From the NCBI RefSeq assembly GCF_021044585.1, contig NZ_CP087998.1:310001-374000 (forward strand): a DNA stretch of 64,000 nt, given 5' to 3'. The DNA comes from Sulfurimonas sp. HSL-3221. GTDB taxonomy: Bacteria; Campylobacterota; Campylobacteria; Campylobacterales; Sulfurimonadaceae. Shown piece by piece: positions 31,460-39,212 of this stretch; within the stretch, counting starts at the first letter, position 1, and each line of letters begins with the position of its first letter. The notes under the pieces are model-generated. The model did no database searches, had not been told where the DNA came from, and saw only the letters and a program-made list of their open reading frames with translations. Both the position numbers and the translations under genes were made by a program.

Positions 31460-31465
31460 ATCATA
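31460..31465 (-). promoter_or_regulatory. -10 box of the MoxR operon (leaderless start)
   Basis: On the reverse strand TATGAT, then AAAGCC (6 bases), then the ATG at 31453. The intergenic region beyond (31466-31584) is AT-rich and also carries TATAAT at 31546-31551 for the divergent YeeE/YedE genes. Confidence 0.55.
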
Positions 31466-31584
31466 GCATACCGTTTTGCACGATGATCAAAATATTTGAA
31501 CGAAATTAAAAATTATCTTGATTTATGTTTTTCATTGTCAAATATTATAATTATAAAAACAAATAGGATTGATAAAGGATGATT

Positions 31585-32097
31585 ATGATTAGACGTATTC
31601 CCTGGTGGGCCGGCGGACTGCTGATGGCGCTGCTCCTGCTGTTTACCTTCTCCGTTTTCGGAGCGGACCGTCCTATCGGTGCTTCGACCTACGTCCCCTA
31701 CTTCGCGGGGCTGCTCTTCAATCTCGACCCCGAGCAGTACGGCTACCTCAAGCAGATCGACGGGGCCGGCGCCTGGGAGGGCGTGATGCTGCTGGGCGCG
31801 CTTTTCGGCGGGTTCGTCACCTCGGTCTTTATCACCAAGAGTTTCCGTTTCAGCGTCATTCCGACCGCATGGAAAAAGTATAAGAACGGCTCCGTCCTCT
31901 CCCGCCTGGCATGGAGCTTCGCGAGCGGCTTTTTTATGATCATCGGCGCGCGCCTGGCGGGGGGATGCACCAGCGGCCACTTCCTGAGCGGCATGAGCCA
32001 GACGGCGGTCAGCGCGATGATCTTCGGCGGCGTCGTGATGGCGACCCTACTCATAACGGGCCGTCTCTTCTACAAAAAGGAGGCGCAGGATGTTTGA
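31585..32097 (+). CDS. YeeE/YedE family protein, first half of a pair
   Basis: A 170-residue membrane protein with four to five helices. The signature GARLAGGCTSGHFLSGMS (about residues 124-141) is the conserved Cys motif of the YeeE/YedE (DUF395) family, which imports thiosulfate or other sulfur compounds. It is paired with a second half gene, as in PmpA/PmpB-type transporters. The ATG at 31585 was preferred over 31579 because AAAGG directly abuts 31579 but is six bases before 31585. It overlaps the next gene by 8 bases. Confidence 0.88.
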   Translation: MIRRIPWWAGGLLMALLLLFTFSVFGADRPIGASTYVPYFAGLLFNLDPEQYGYLKQIDGAGAWEGVMLLGALFGGFVTSVFITKSFRFSVIPTAWKKYKNGSVLSRLAWSFASGFFMIIGARLAGGCTSGHFLSGMSQTAVSAMIFGGVVMATLLITGRLFYKKEAQDV

Positions 32098-32692
32098 GCG
32101 TATCATGGGGATGTTTGACACCGTCGCGAACGAGGGGCACGGTTCCATCGCCCTTGTCTTTGTCATCGGGATTCTCTTTGGGGGGATCATACAGTACAGC
32201 CGCGTCGACAAATTCGAGAAGATCGCCGGGTTCGCGATGCTGCGCGACACCGTCGTGCCGAAGATGCTTTTCCTGGCCGTAGGCGTGGCGAGTATCGGGC
32301 TCTACTTTATGATCGAAGCGGGATGGGCGCACTACCACATCAAGCCGATCCTGCTCGGCGGGCTTATCATCGGCGGGGTGATCTTCGGCGTCTCCATGGC
32401 GATCTTCGGCAAATGCCCGGGAACGGGCCCCGTATCCATCGCCGAGGGGCGGATCGACGTCCTCGTCGGGGCCATCGGCGGGCTGCTCGGCGGGCTCGTT
32501 TTTACCCTCTTCTACGAGCCGGTCTTCAAAACGATCATGGGGCCGGACCTCGGAAAAAGCGTCCTGACGGGGGGTGCCGGCGATTACGGCAGTGTGACAA
32601 TCCTCGTTTTCGGGATCGCGCTGGTCGCCGTGAGCATGCTCATCCCGCTGCGGCAGGAGTTCGACGAAGCGGACCTGAACCGGCTGGGCTGA
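32090..32692 (+). CDS. YeeE/YedE family protein, second half of a pair
   Basis: A 200-residue membrane protein with about five helices. It has GILFGGIIQYSRVDKFEKIAGF near the N-terminus and the second Cys signature FGKCPGTGPVSIAEG (about residues 104-118), which matches the DUF395/DUF6691 partner of YeeE-type sulfur transporters. Its start overlaps the first half by 8 bases, so they are cotranslated. Substrate is probably thiosulfate or sulfane sulfur, by family. Its 3' end converges on the histidine kinase gene. Confidence 0.88.
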   Translation: MFERIMGMFDTVANEGHGSIALVFVIGILFGGIIQYSRVDKFEKIAGFAMLRDTVVPKMLFLAVGVASIGLYFMIEAGWAHYHIKPILLGGLIIGGVIFGVSMAIFGKCPGTGPVSIAEGRIDVLVGAIGGLLGGLVFTLFYEPVFKTIMGPDLGKSVLTGGAGDYGSVTILVFGIALVAVSMLIPLRQEFDEADLNRLG

Positions 32693-32702
32693 GCCGCGCG
32701 CT

Positions 32703-33872
32703 TTATTGTTTTGCCTCTCCCTGCGGAAAGCAGAGGCGGAACCGCGTCCCCTTCCCCTCCTCGGAATCGAGCGCAAGCGCGACCCCGTAGGCGTCGCAGA
32801 TCCGTTTGACGATGGAGAGCCCCACTCCGAAGCCTCCGCCTATATCCGTGGCACGGGTGAACTGCTCGAAGATCCTGCGCTGCTGCTCCGGCGCTATCCC
32901 CATCCCCTCATCCACGACAATGATGCAATTATCATCCATTTCCAGCTGCACGGTTGCGCCCGCCGGGGAGTACTTGACGGCATTGCCGATAAGGTTGCCC
33001 AGCAACAGCTGCGCCTCCGCCTCGGGGATGGCAATGTACAGGGTGTGCGTCTTGAGCAGAAGGCGCTGCTGTTTGCTCTCCATCAGCGGCCGGTAGTAGT
33101 CCGCGCTCTTTTGAGCTACCTTCGCCAGGTCGATAGCGTGGGGCGTTTCCGTTTTGCGCGCGAAATTGAGGTAGGTCAGGGAACGGTAGATGTCATAGAG
33201 CTGCCGGGTACTCGCCGTGATGTTGCGCAGGGTCTTCTCGCTGCAGCGGCCCGCTTGCAGGAGATGCTCGGCCGCCATGGAAAGGGCGGTGATGGGGGTG
33301 TTGAGCTCATGGGTGACGTCACTGACAAAGCGTTCGGTCTGTACGACGCGCTGATGCAGGGGGCGCATAAAGAGTTTGGACAGGGTCCAGGCGACGGTGG
33401 CGGCGAGCAGCGCGATGGCGGCCATCATCGCCAGGACGACCTCGCGCAGCTCCGCGAGCACCCCGAAGAGCGCATCGGAGCTGACGACGACGTAGCGGAT
33501 ACTCAGGTGCTCCTTCGGGGCGTCAGAGACGAGGACCATGCGTCCGCCGTACTCTCGGTAGTCGGGCCCGTCGGGAACGAGGGCGGGGGGGAGCTCCCCC
33601 GAGACAAGCCGCCCGTCCGTCCCGATCAGGGCGATGCGGACATCCCCGCCGTGTAGTGCGGGGATCTGCAGAGGGGTGCCGTGCATATGGGCCATGATGA
33701 TCGCCGTGCCGATGCGATCGGCAATATGCTCCAGCCGGTAGTGCTCGTTGTTCTCGAAGGCGTGCTTTTGGGCCGTGTAGTACCAAAAGCCCGCCAGAAG
33801 GATGAAGAGAAAAGAGGAGACGATGTAGAGCCCCAGGAAAGAGTAGAAGGAGCGTTTTTCGAGTTCATTCAT
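32703..33872 (-). CDS. sensor histidine kinase of a metal-responsive two-component system
   Basis: A 389-residue kinase with two transmembrane helices (about residues 12-33 and 145-168) flanking a ~110-residue periplasmic sensor that contains a histidine/methionine-bearing segment (IIMAHMHGTPLQIPALHGGD). The phosphoacceptor His is in VSDVTHELNTP (about residue 188), and ATP-binding boxes N (LIGNAVKYSP), G1 (VDEGMGI) and G2 (GGFGVGLSI) follow. No HAMP domain is evident. It overlaps the response regulator gene by 8 bases. The surrounding genes and the His/Met loop suggest copper or silver sensing. Confidence 0.9.
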   Translation of the reverse strand: MNELEKRSFYSFLGLYIVSSFLFILLAGFWYYTAQKHAFENNEHYRLEHIADRIGTAIIMAHMHGTPLQIPALHGGDVRIALIGTDGRLVSGELPPALVPDGPDYREYGGRMVLVSDAPKEHLSIRYVVVSSDALFGVLAELREVVLAMMAAIALLAATVAWTLSKLFMRPLHQRVVQTERFVSDVTHELNTPITALSMAAEHLLQAGRCSEKTLRNITASTRQLYDIYRSLTYLNFARKTETPHAIDLAKVAQKSADYYRPLMESKQQRLLLKTHTLYIAIPEAEAQLLLGNLIGNAVKYSPAGATVQLEMDDNCIIVVDEGMGIAPEQQRRIFEQFTRATDIGGGFGVGLSIVKRICDAYGVALALDSEEGKGTRFRLCFPQGEAKQ

Positions 33873-34518
33873 AGCGGTAGCCTATGCCGCGGACGGTGGT
33901 GATGCGTTCGCCGCCGATCAGCTCGCGCAGTCGGCGGATATGCGAGCGCAGGGTCGCGTCGCTGGGGAGCTGGTCGTAGGCCCAGAGGTTTTGCACCAGC
34001 TCTTCCGAAGAGAGGGTACGTCCGGGGTGGGCGAGGAAATACTCCAGCATCGCCGCCTCTTTCGGGGCGAGGGATTGCCGTCCCTGCGCCGTTTCGATGC
34101 GCTTGGCGTCCGGATCGTAGAAGCAGTCGTCTCCGAGCCTTACTTTCTGACGCTGTTCAATGTTGAAGAGCCGCTTGCTGTTCTCGATGCGCAGCCGCAG
34201 CTCTTCGAGGGCGAAGGGTTTGCGGATGTAGTCGTGGGCGCCGGCCTCGAATCCGGCCTTCAGCCTGGCCGTGTCTTCATAGGCGGTGACGAGGATGGCG
34301 GGGGTGGTAACGCTCAGTTCGCGCAGGCTCTGCAGCAGGGCGATGCCGTTCTGGCCGGGGACGTTGATGTCGAAAATGAAGAGGTCGTAGTGCTTTGCGT
34401 CGATCAGGGCCGTTGCTTCGTCGGCCGTATAGGCCCGGTCCGTCTCGTAATGATCCGCCAGGTAGTCGCCGACGATGTCGGAGAGAACGGGGTCGTCCTC
34501 GAGCAGGAGTATGCGCAT
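33865..34518 (-). CDS. OmpR/PhoB-type response regulator
   Basis: A 217-residue regulator. The receiver domain has acidic residues EDD (7-9), the phosphoacceptor Asp at about residue 50 (LFIFDINVPG) and Lys at about 100 (YIRKPF). The C-terminal winged helix (about 125-217) contains RTLSSEELVQNLW and SDATLRSHIRRLR. OmpR-type regulators bind direct repeats in tandem, and three 7-mer direct repeats in this island (near 35218, 37330 and 44605) are its likely targets. It is cotranscribed with the Met-rich and SHOCT genes and the kinase. Confidence 0.93.
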   Translation of the reverse strand: MRILLLEDDPVLSDIVGDYLADHYETDRAYTADEATALIDAKHYDLFIFDINVPGQNGIALLQSLRELSVTTPAILVTAYEDTARLKAGFEAGAHDYIRKPFALEELRLRIENSKRLFNIEQRQKVRLGDDCFYDPDAKRIETAQGRQSLAPKEAAMLEYFLAHPGRTLSSEELVQNLWAYDQLPSDATLRSHIRRLRELIGGERITTVRGIGYRYE

Positions 34519-34583
34519 GGCCCGCCTTCATTGGGAATGACCCAGTTTAATCTGTTTGCGGTTAGAAGCGGCTTTCTGGCGCT

Positions 34584-34790
34584 TCAGCCGTTTTCGGTCA
34601 ACTCTGCCTTGAGCTTTTCGTAGGTACCGATATCGATCTCCCCGCGGGCCAGGCGTTCATCAAGCAGTTCAAGGGCCCTGGAACGCCGGCGGCCGTTGTC
34701 ACGTCCGGCGGCGAGATAGAACACGGCGGCGATGATCAGCAGGGGAAGCAGCCACCACAGCCACATCCAGCCCATGCCGTAGGTATGCAT
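34584..34790 (-). CDS. SHOCT domain small membrane protein
   Basis: A 68-residue protein with a Trp-rich transmembrane helix (about residues 8-27) and a C-terminal SHOCT motif (ALELLDERLARGEIDIGTYEKLK). SHOCT domains are short oligomerisation or regulatory modules of unknown function, often at the ends of membrane proteins. The gene lies between the Met-rich protein gene and the response regulator gene with an AAGGAG site, so it is probably part of the metal-responsive operon. Confidence 0.82.
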   Translation of the reverse strand: MHTYGMGWMWLWWLLPLLIIAAVFYLAAGRDNGRRRSRALELLDERLARGEIDIGTYEKLKAELTENG

Positions 34791-34832
34791 CTTGTCTCCT
34801 TTTGTGGCGAGGCGTTATCCAAGGCAGTCGCC

Positions 34833-35174
34833 TCAGTTACCCCCGGTACACTTTTTCTGACCGCCCATGCCCTGGCCGCCCATATTTTTGCCGCCCATGC
34901 CCTGCGGCATCATGGGACCGCCTTTGCGCATCTTCATGTTACACATATTGAGCTCCTGCGTCGTCGTGGCGCTGTTGACGCAGCTCTTGACGTTGTCGAG
35001 GTGCTGCATCATCATCATACGGTCATGATTCATATCACCGTTCATCATCATTTTGCCCTGCTGCATGTTGCCTTGCTGCATGCCCATACCGTTGCACTTG
35101 CCCATTTGGGCGGCCGCCGTTGTCGTCAGTCCGAGTGCGAGCAGCACTGCCGCAGCGAGCGTGATCGTTTTCAT
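34833..35174 (-). CDS. methionine-rich periplasmic protein, candidate copper/silver binder
   Basis: A 113-residue protein with a clear signal peptide (cleavage after about residue 22, TTTAAAQ). About a quarter of the mature protein is Met, in runs such as GMGMQQGNMQQGKMMM and HDRMMMMQ, plus GGKNMGG repeats at the C-terminus and four Cys. Met clusters bind Cu(I)/Ag(I) in periplasmic resistance proteins such as CopC/CusF/CueP types, but no named family fits. It is first in the operon that encodes the two-component system, behind a GTGTGCA direct repeat. Confidence 0.75.
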   Translation of the reverse strand: MKTITLAAAVLLALGLTTTAAAQMGKCNGMGMQQGNMQQGKMMMNGDMNHDRMMMMQHLDNVKSCVNSATTTQELNMCNMKMRKGGPMMPQGMGGKNMGGQGMGGQKKCTGGN

Positions 35175-35203
35175 CCTTCATCCTTTGAATGGTATTGAAG
35201 AAC

Positions 35204-35235
35204 AGTGTAGTGGGATAGTGTGCAGAGAGTGTGCA
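35204..35235 (-). promoter_or_regulatory. promoter with 11-bp direct-repeat regulator box (Met-rich gene)
   Basis: GTGTGCA-gaga-GTGTGCA occupies 35218-35235 (plus strand). On the reverse strand a TACACT -10 element (35204-35209) lies exactly 8 bases downstream, and the box covers the -35 position. It matches the boxes at 37330 and 44605 in unit, period and distance to the -10. It probably binds the OmpR-type regulator of this operon, giving autoregulation. Confidence 0.7.
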
Positions 35236-35244
35236 TGCCGGGCC

Positions 35245-37284
35245 TCAGTGTGCCGCCCGTTTGAGCAGCTGCGCATTCAGGGCGACGATGACGGTGCTGA
35301 TGGACATCAAAACGGCGCCGAACGCCGGGCCGATGACGATGTTCCAGGGGGCGAGGACCCCGGCGGCGAGGGGGATGGCGACGAGGTTGTAGCCGCTTGC
35401 CCACCAGAGGTTCTCTTTCATCTTGCCGTAGGTGCGGCGCGAAAGCCGCACGGCGTCCACGACGCTGCGCAGGTCGCTTCGGGTCAGGATGATGTCGGCG
35501 CTGTCGATGGCGATGTCCGTCCCCGCGCCGACGGCGATGCCGATGTCTGCCCCAAGCAGGGAGGGGGCGTCGTTGACGCCGTCGCCGACCATCGCCACGC
35601 GCCTGCCTTCGGCCCGGCGCGCTTTGACAAAGGCGAGTTTTTCGTCAGGCAGCAGCCCCGCGCGATAACGGTCGATGCCCGTCATATCGGCGACGGAGGC
35701 GGCGACTGCCTCGTTGTCGCCGGTCAGCATCCAGGTCTTGATGCCGAAGGATTTCAGCGTCGCAACGGCATCCGCGGAGCTGTTGCGGATCCTGTCATCA
35801 AGGAGGATGACGCCGACGGGGCGGCGGTCGACGATGACCCAGACCGTCGTCGAGGCGCTGTCGCTGTACACCTGCAGGGGCGACGGGATGGCGAGCCTTT
35901 CGCGTGCAATGAGCTGCGGGCCGCCGACCATGACGGCACGCCCGTCGACCTCCGCCGAAGCCCCGATGCCGGGAATGGCTTTGAAGGCGTCGGCCCGGAG
36001 CGGGCGGACCCCGACGCTGTCGGCATAGGCGGTGACGGCGCGGGCGATGCTGTGCTCGGAATCGCGTTCCAGCGCGGCAGCATAGGCGAGCATTTCATTG
36101 TCATCTTCCAGGGCCACCGTTTTGCTGACGGCCAGGCGCCCTTCGGTGACGGTCCCCGTTTTGTCGAAGCAGATGGTGTCGATGCCGCGGAGGGCTTCGA
36201 AGGCCTGCCGGTTGCGGATAAGAATGCCCGATTTCGCCGCGAGCGACGTCGAGATGGCGACGACCAGCGGCACGGCAAGGCCCAGGGCGTGGGGGCAGGC
36301 GATAATGAGGACGGTCACGCCGCGCAGCACGGCGTCGGCGGGGGAGAGAAGCAGCGACCAGACGGCGAAGGTGGCACTCCCGGCGGCGAGCGCGGCATAG
36401 AAGAGCCACCCCGCGGCGCGGTTGGCCAGGTCCTGGGTGTGCGAGCGGCTCTGCTGGGCCTCTTTGACGAGGGCGATCACCTGCGATAGGTAGCTTTCGC
36501 TGCCGGCCTTGTCGATGCGAACGCGCAGGGCGCCATCGAGGTTGAGGGCGCCCATGAAGAGCGTTCCGCCTGCCGTTTTGAAGATGGGTTTGGACTCCCC
36601 CGTGAGCAGGGCCTCGTTGACACTGCTCTCTCCCGCTTCGACCGTACCGTCCGCGGCAATGTTCTCCCCGGGCCGCACGAGGATGAGGTCGCCGGGCTGC
36701 AGGGCCGTGACGTCGACGTTTTCCGAGGTGCCGTCCCGGTTCAGTCGCGTCGCCGTCTTCGGCATCAGCCGTACGAGGTCCTCAAGCGCGTCCGAGGCGC
36801 CGAGGATGCTTTTGGCCTCGATGTAGTGGCCGATGAGCATCACGTCGATCAGGGTGGCCAGCTCCCAGAAAAAGGCTTTGCCGCCGGGGAAGACGAGGGT
36901 GGAGACGGAGTAGCCGTAGGCGACGGTGATCGCCATCGAAATCAGGGTCATCATCCCCGGCTGCCGCGCTTTGAGTTCGTCCAGGGTCATTGTCAGGAAG
37001 GGTTTGCCGCCGTAGAGGTAGATAAACGTGGCAAGCAGGGCGGTGAGCTCTTCGCGGTAGGGGAAGTCGAAGCGGATGCCGGCCCAGTCCTGGAGCATCG
37101 GCGAGAAGAGGAGGATGGGAACGGTGACAATGAGCGAAACAATGAAGCGCCGCCGCATCTCCTCCATGTGGTGCATATGGCCCATGCCGCCGTGCCCATG
37201 CCCCGCATGCGCATGGGCCGCGGCATGCTCGGAGTGGTCATGCGCCATCGCGTGTACATGGTGCATCATGTGGTCGTGTTCCAT
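35245..37284 (-). CDS. copB: copper-translocating P-type ATPase, CopB type
   Basis: A 679-residue P1B-type ATPase. The cytoplasmic N-terminus is His/Met-rich instead of carrying a CxxC domain. Motifs: actuator LLTGESKP, transmembrane metal site [11 protein letters not shown] (CPH, the mark of CopB/P1B-3 pumps), [17 protein letters not shown] and [15 protein letters not shown] pumps export Cu(II) or Cu(I)/Ag(I) across the inner membrane. The ATG at 37284 has AAGGAG; the much longer upstream frame runs into the divergent porin gene. A direct-repeat box lies 46 bases upstream. Confidence 0.93.
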   Translation of the reverse strand: MEHDHMMHHVHAMAHDHSEHAAAHAHAGHGHGGMGHMHHMEEMRRRFIVSLIVTVPILLFSPMLQDWAGIRFDFPYREELTALLATFIYLYGGKPFLTMTLDELKARQPGMMTLISMAITVAYGYSVSTLVFPGGKAFFWELATLIDVMLIGHYIEAKSILGASDALEDLVRLMPKTATRLNRDGTSENVDVTALQPGDLILVRPGENIAADGTVEAGESSVNEALLTGESKPIFKTAGGTLFMGALNLDGALRVRIDKAGSESYLSQVIALVKEAQQSRSHTQDLANRAAGWLFYAALAAGSATFAVWSLLLSPADAVLRGVTVLIIACPHALGLAVPLVVAISTSLAAKSGILIRNRQAFEALRGIDTICFDKTGTVTEGRLAVSKTVALEDDNEMLAYAAALERDSEHSIARAVTAYADSVGVRPLRADAFKAIPGIGASAEVDGRAVMVGGPQLIARERLAIPSPLQVYSDSASTTVWVIVDRRPVGVILLDDRIRNSSADAVATLKSFGIKTWMLTGDNEAVAASVADMTGIDRYRAGLLPDEKLAFVKARRAEGRRVAMVGDGVNDAPSLLGADIGIAVGAGTDIAIDSADIILTRSDLRSVVDAVRLSRRTYGKMKENLWWASGYNLVAIPLAAGVLAPWNIVIGPAFGAVLMSISTVIVALNAQLLKRAAH

Positions 37285-37315
37285 GGGATACTCCTTCGTC
37301 AGACTGCTTTCCAAC

Positions 37316-37347
37316 ATCATAAAATGTTTGTGTGCACACAGTGTGCA
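37316..37347 (-). promoter_or_regulatory. promoter with direct-repeat regulator box (copB)
   Basis: GTGTGCA-caca-GTGTGCA occupies 37330-37347. On the reverse strand TATGAT (37316-37321) lies exactly 8 bases further, giving the copB promoter. The same box faces the divergent porin gene (start 106 bases away) and could act on both. Each unit also sits in a GTGTGCACAC palindrome. Confidence 0.72.
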
Positions 37348-37421
37348 CACTATATTGATAGGGTTTTCGTAGACACTTTTTGGGTGCCGATTCAACGAAC
37401 GGGCAGCTCCGATACCCACCG

Positions 37422-37437
37422 CGGGCGTCGGCGCCCG
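37422..37437 (+). other. GC-rich hairpin in the porin leader
   Basis: CGGGCG-TCGG-CGCCCG forms a 6-bp stem four bases ahead of the AAGGAG ribosome-binding site (37442-37447) of the porin gene. It could protect the mRNA 5' end or affect ribosome access. Confidence 0.35.
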
Positions 37438-37452
37438 GGTTAAGGAGCAGTC

Positions 37453-38574
37453 ATGAAATGTATGACGCGACAGGGAGTACTGCTGTTTTCCCTGGCGACG
37501 GTGCTGACGGCGCAGGACGACATTGCGCAGCTGCGCGAGGAGATCACTTCGCTGAAAACATCGGTGGCCGAACTGCAGCGGGCCCGGGAGACGAATGCCG
37601 ACGGCGTTTTTACGCTCTCGGGGTATGCGGCGGCGGGGTATGCCTATGCCGAACACACCAACGGCGGTTTCGACCTGGTACAGTTCTCGCCGATTTTTCA
37701 GTACGCCTACGCGGACCTTGTCCTCTTCACCGGCGAACTTGAAACGAAAATGAATGACGATCTGGAAACGAGTGTGGAGCTGGAGTACGCCTCCGCAAGC
37801 ATCTTCCTTAACGATTATATGGTGCTGGTTGCCGGGAAGTTTCTCTCCCCGCTGGGGCAGTTCCGGCAGAACCTGCACCCTTCGTGGATCAACAAATTGC
37901 CGACGGAGCCGATCGGTTTCGGAGAGGACGGCGCTGCCCCGATCTCCTTTACCGGTCTCGGCCTGCGCGGCGGGATCCCGCTGGGGGCGCTGCAAAGCAA
38001 CTACACCCTTTTTGTCGCCAATGCCCCCGTGCTGGAGCTTGCCGATGATAACAACACGAGTATCGGCGCAATCGCCGCAGAAGGCCCTACCAGTTCCGAT
38101 ACCGCGGGCTACACCGTCGGTCTACGCTATGCCGTCGACCCGCTGCCCAACTGCGAGATCGGCGTCTCCGGCGCCTACGGCAAGGCGGCGCTCGAAGGCG
38201 AATCGAAACGCGATTACACCGTGTTTGATGCGGACCTCTCATGGCACTACGACGGCGCAGACCTGAAAGCGGAATACAGCCAGCAGACGGTCGGGAAGCT
38301 GGGCAGCAGCGTCGCCCCGGACACCTTCACCTGGAAGGCATGGTACGCGCAGCTGGCCTATCAGTTCGGGACGCTGCCCGTGGAGCCCGTCGTGCGATAC
38401 GGCGCCTTCCGCCCGGCCGATTCCGACCTCGACCGTGACCAGGTGTCTATGGGGCTTAACTACCTGTTTGCCCCGAGTGTCATCGCCAAGGTGGCGTATG
38501 AGTTCAACAATGCGGACAAGGCGCCGGAATACGATGACAACCGCGTCCTGGCCCAGTTCGCCTTCGGTTTTTAG
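37453..38574 (+). CDS. outer-membrane porin-like beta-barrel protein
   Basis: A 373-residue secreted protein: signal peptide (to about residue 20), a short coiled coil (DIAQLREEITSLKTSVAELQ), and then alternating beta-strand segments rich in Tyr/Gly and ending in Phe (QFAFGF), as in outer-membrane barrels. The N-terminal coiled coil resembles porins that trimerise or anchor to peptidoglycan. It lies opposite copB and may share its regulator box. It is probably cotranscribed with a small cytochrome c (6 bases downstream). Substrate is unknown; metal-related transport or oxyanion uptake is conjecture. Confidence 0.78.
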   Translation: MKCMTRQGVLLFSLATVLTAQDDIAQLREEITSLKTSVAELQRARETNADGVFTLSGYAAAGYAYAEHTNGGFDLVQFSPIFQYAYADLVLFTGELETKMNDDLETSVELEYASASIFLNDYMVLVAGKFLSPLGQFRQNLHPSWINKLPTEPIGFGEDGAAPISFTGLGLRGGIPLGALQSNYTLFVANAPVLELADDNNTSIGAIAAEGPTSSDTAGYTVGLRYAVDPLPNCEIGVSGAYGKAALEGESKRDYTVFDADLSWHYDGADLKAEYSQQTVGKLGSSVAPDTFTWKAWYAQLAYQFGTLPVEPVVRYGAFRPADSDLDRDQVSMGLNYLFAPSVIAKVAYEFNNADKAPEYDDNRVLAQFAFGF

Positions 38575-38580
38575 GAGGGG

Positions 38581-38844
38581 ATGATGAACCGGTTTGCACA
38601 ATTAATCTGTATCCAGGCGATGGTGGCGGGGGCCCTCTGCGCGGCGCCCGCCGGTGAGGGCGACCCCGTCAACGGGGCGAAGGTGTGGGCCGACACCTGT
38701 GTGCGGTGCCACAACATACGGCCCCCTTCGAACCTTTCCGAACGGGCATGGCGGATCTCCATGCAGCACATGCGGGTCCGCGCCAACCTGACGGGCAAAG
38801 AGGCGCGCGATACGCTGGCGTTTATTCTGGAATCAAAAGAGTGA
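38581..38844 (+). CDS. small periplasmic c-type cytochrome
   Basis: An 87-residue secreted protein with a signal peptide (about residues 1-21) and a single heme-binding motif CVRCH (about 40-44). The distal heme ligand is probably a Met in WRISMQHMRVR (about 59-69). It is a minimal class I cytochrome c with the usual C-terminal helix DTLAFILESK. It follows the porin gene after 6 bases. Its electron partner is not clear. Confidence 0.82.
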   Translation: MMNRFAQLICIQAMVAGALCAAPAGEGDPVNGAKVWADTCVRCHNIRPPSNLSERAWRISMQHMRVRANLTGKEARDTLAFILESKE

Positions 38845-38851
38845 CCGCCGC

Positions 38852-38868
38852 GCGGCCCTTGAGGCCGC
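38852..38868 (+). terminator. GC-rich hairpin after the cytochrome c gene
   Basis: GCGGCC-CTTGA-GGCCGC forms a 6-bp stem just after the cytochrome c stop (38844). A T-rich run follows only ~25 bases later, so it may be a weak terminator between convergent genes. Confidence 0.4.
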
Positions 38869-38900
38869 CTGTCCCCTGTTACAATCACTTCGACTGTTTT

Positions 38901-39212
38901 TTATTTCGACGCGTTGTACTCAAGCGTCAGCTTGCCCGTTTCGGGGTCCCGGACGCAGTCGTAGACCGCTTCGACCGTTTTCGCCTGCGTGACGCACCCC
39001 ATGCGCGGGTCGGCTGCCGACATCTGGGTAAGGACCGCACGCTGTTTTTTCGCCAGTTCCGAGCTGCCGCTGACCATATTGGCCCCGCATTTACCGGCCC
39101 CGCATTTCATGGCACCGGCGGTAGGGGTGTCGGATGCTTTTTTCTGATCGCTGCAGCCTGCGAAGGCGACGAGCGCTGCGAGCAGCGCGGCGGTATAAAG
39201 AGTTGGATTCAT
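38901..39212 (-). CDS. small lipoprotein with Cys-rich metal-binding motif
   Basis: A 103-residue protein with a lipobox (VAFAGC, Cys at about residue 19), so it is a membrane lipoprotein. The mature part begins with Lys/Ser/Ala-rich linker and then AMKCGAGKCGANM (about residues 34-46), a short Cys pair that resembles the KCGxGKCG motifs of small copper-responsive proteins. Two further Cys (GCVTQ and YDCVRD) may form a disulfide. It overlaps the cusA-like gene by 4 bases (ATGA), so it is the last gene of the RND operon and perhaps a metal chaperone. Confidence 0.7.
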   Translation of the reverse strand: MNPTLYTAALLAALVAFAGCSDQKKASDTPTAGAMKCGAGKCGANMVSGSSELAKKQRAVLTQMSAADPRMGCVTQAKTVEAVYDCVRDPETGKLTLEYNASK

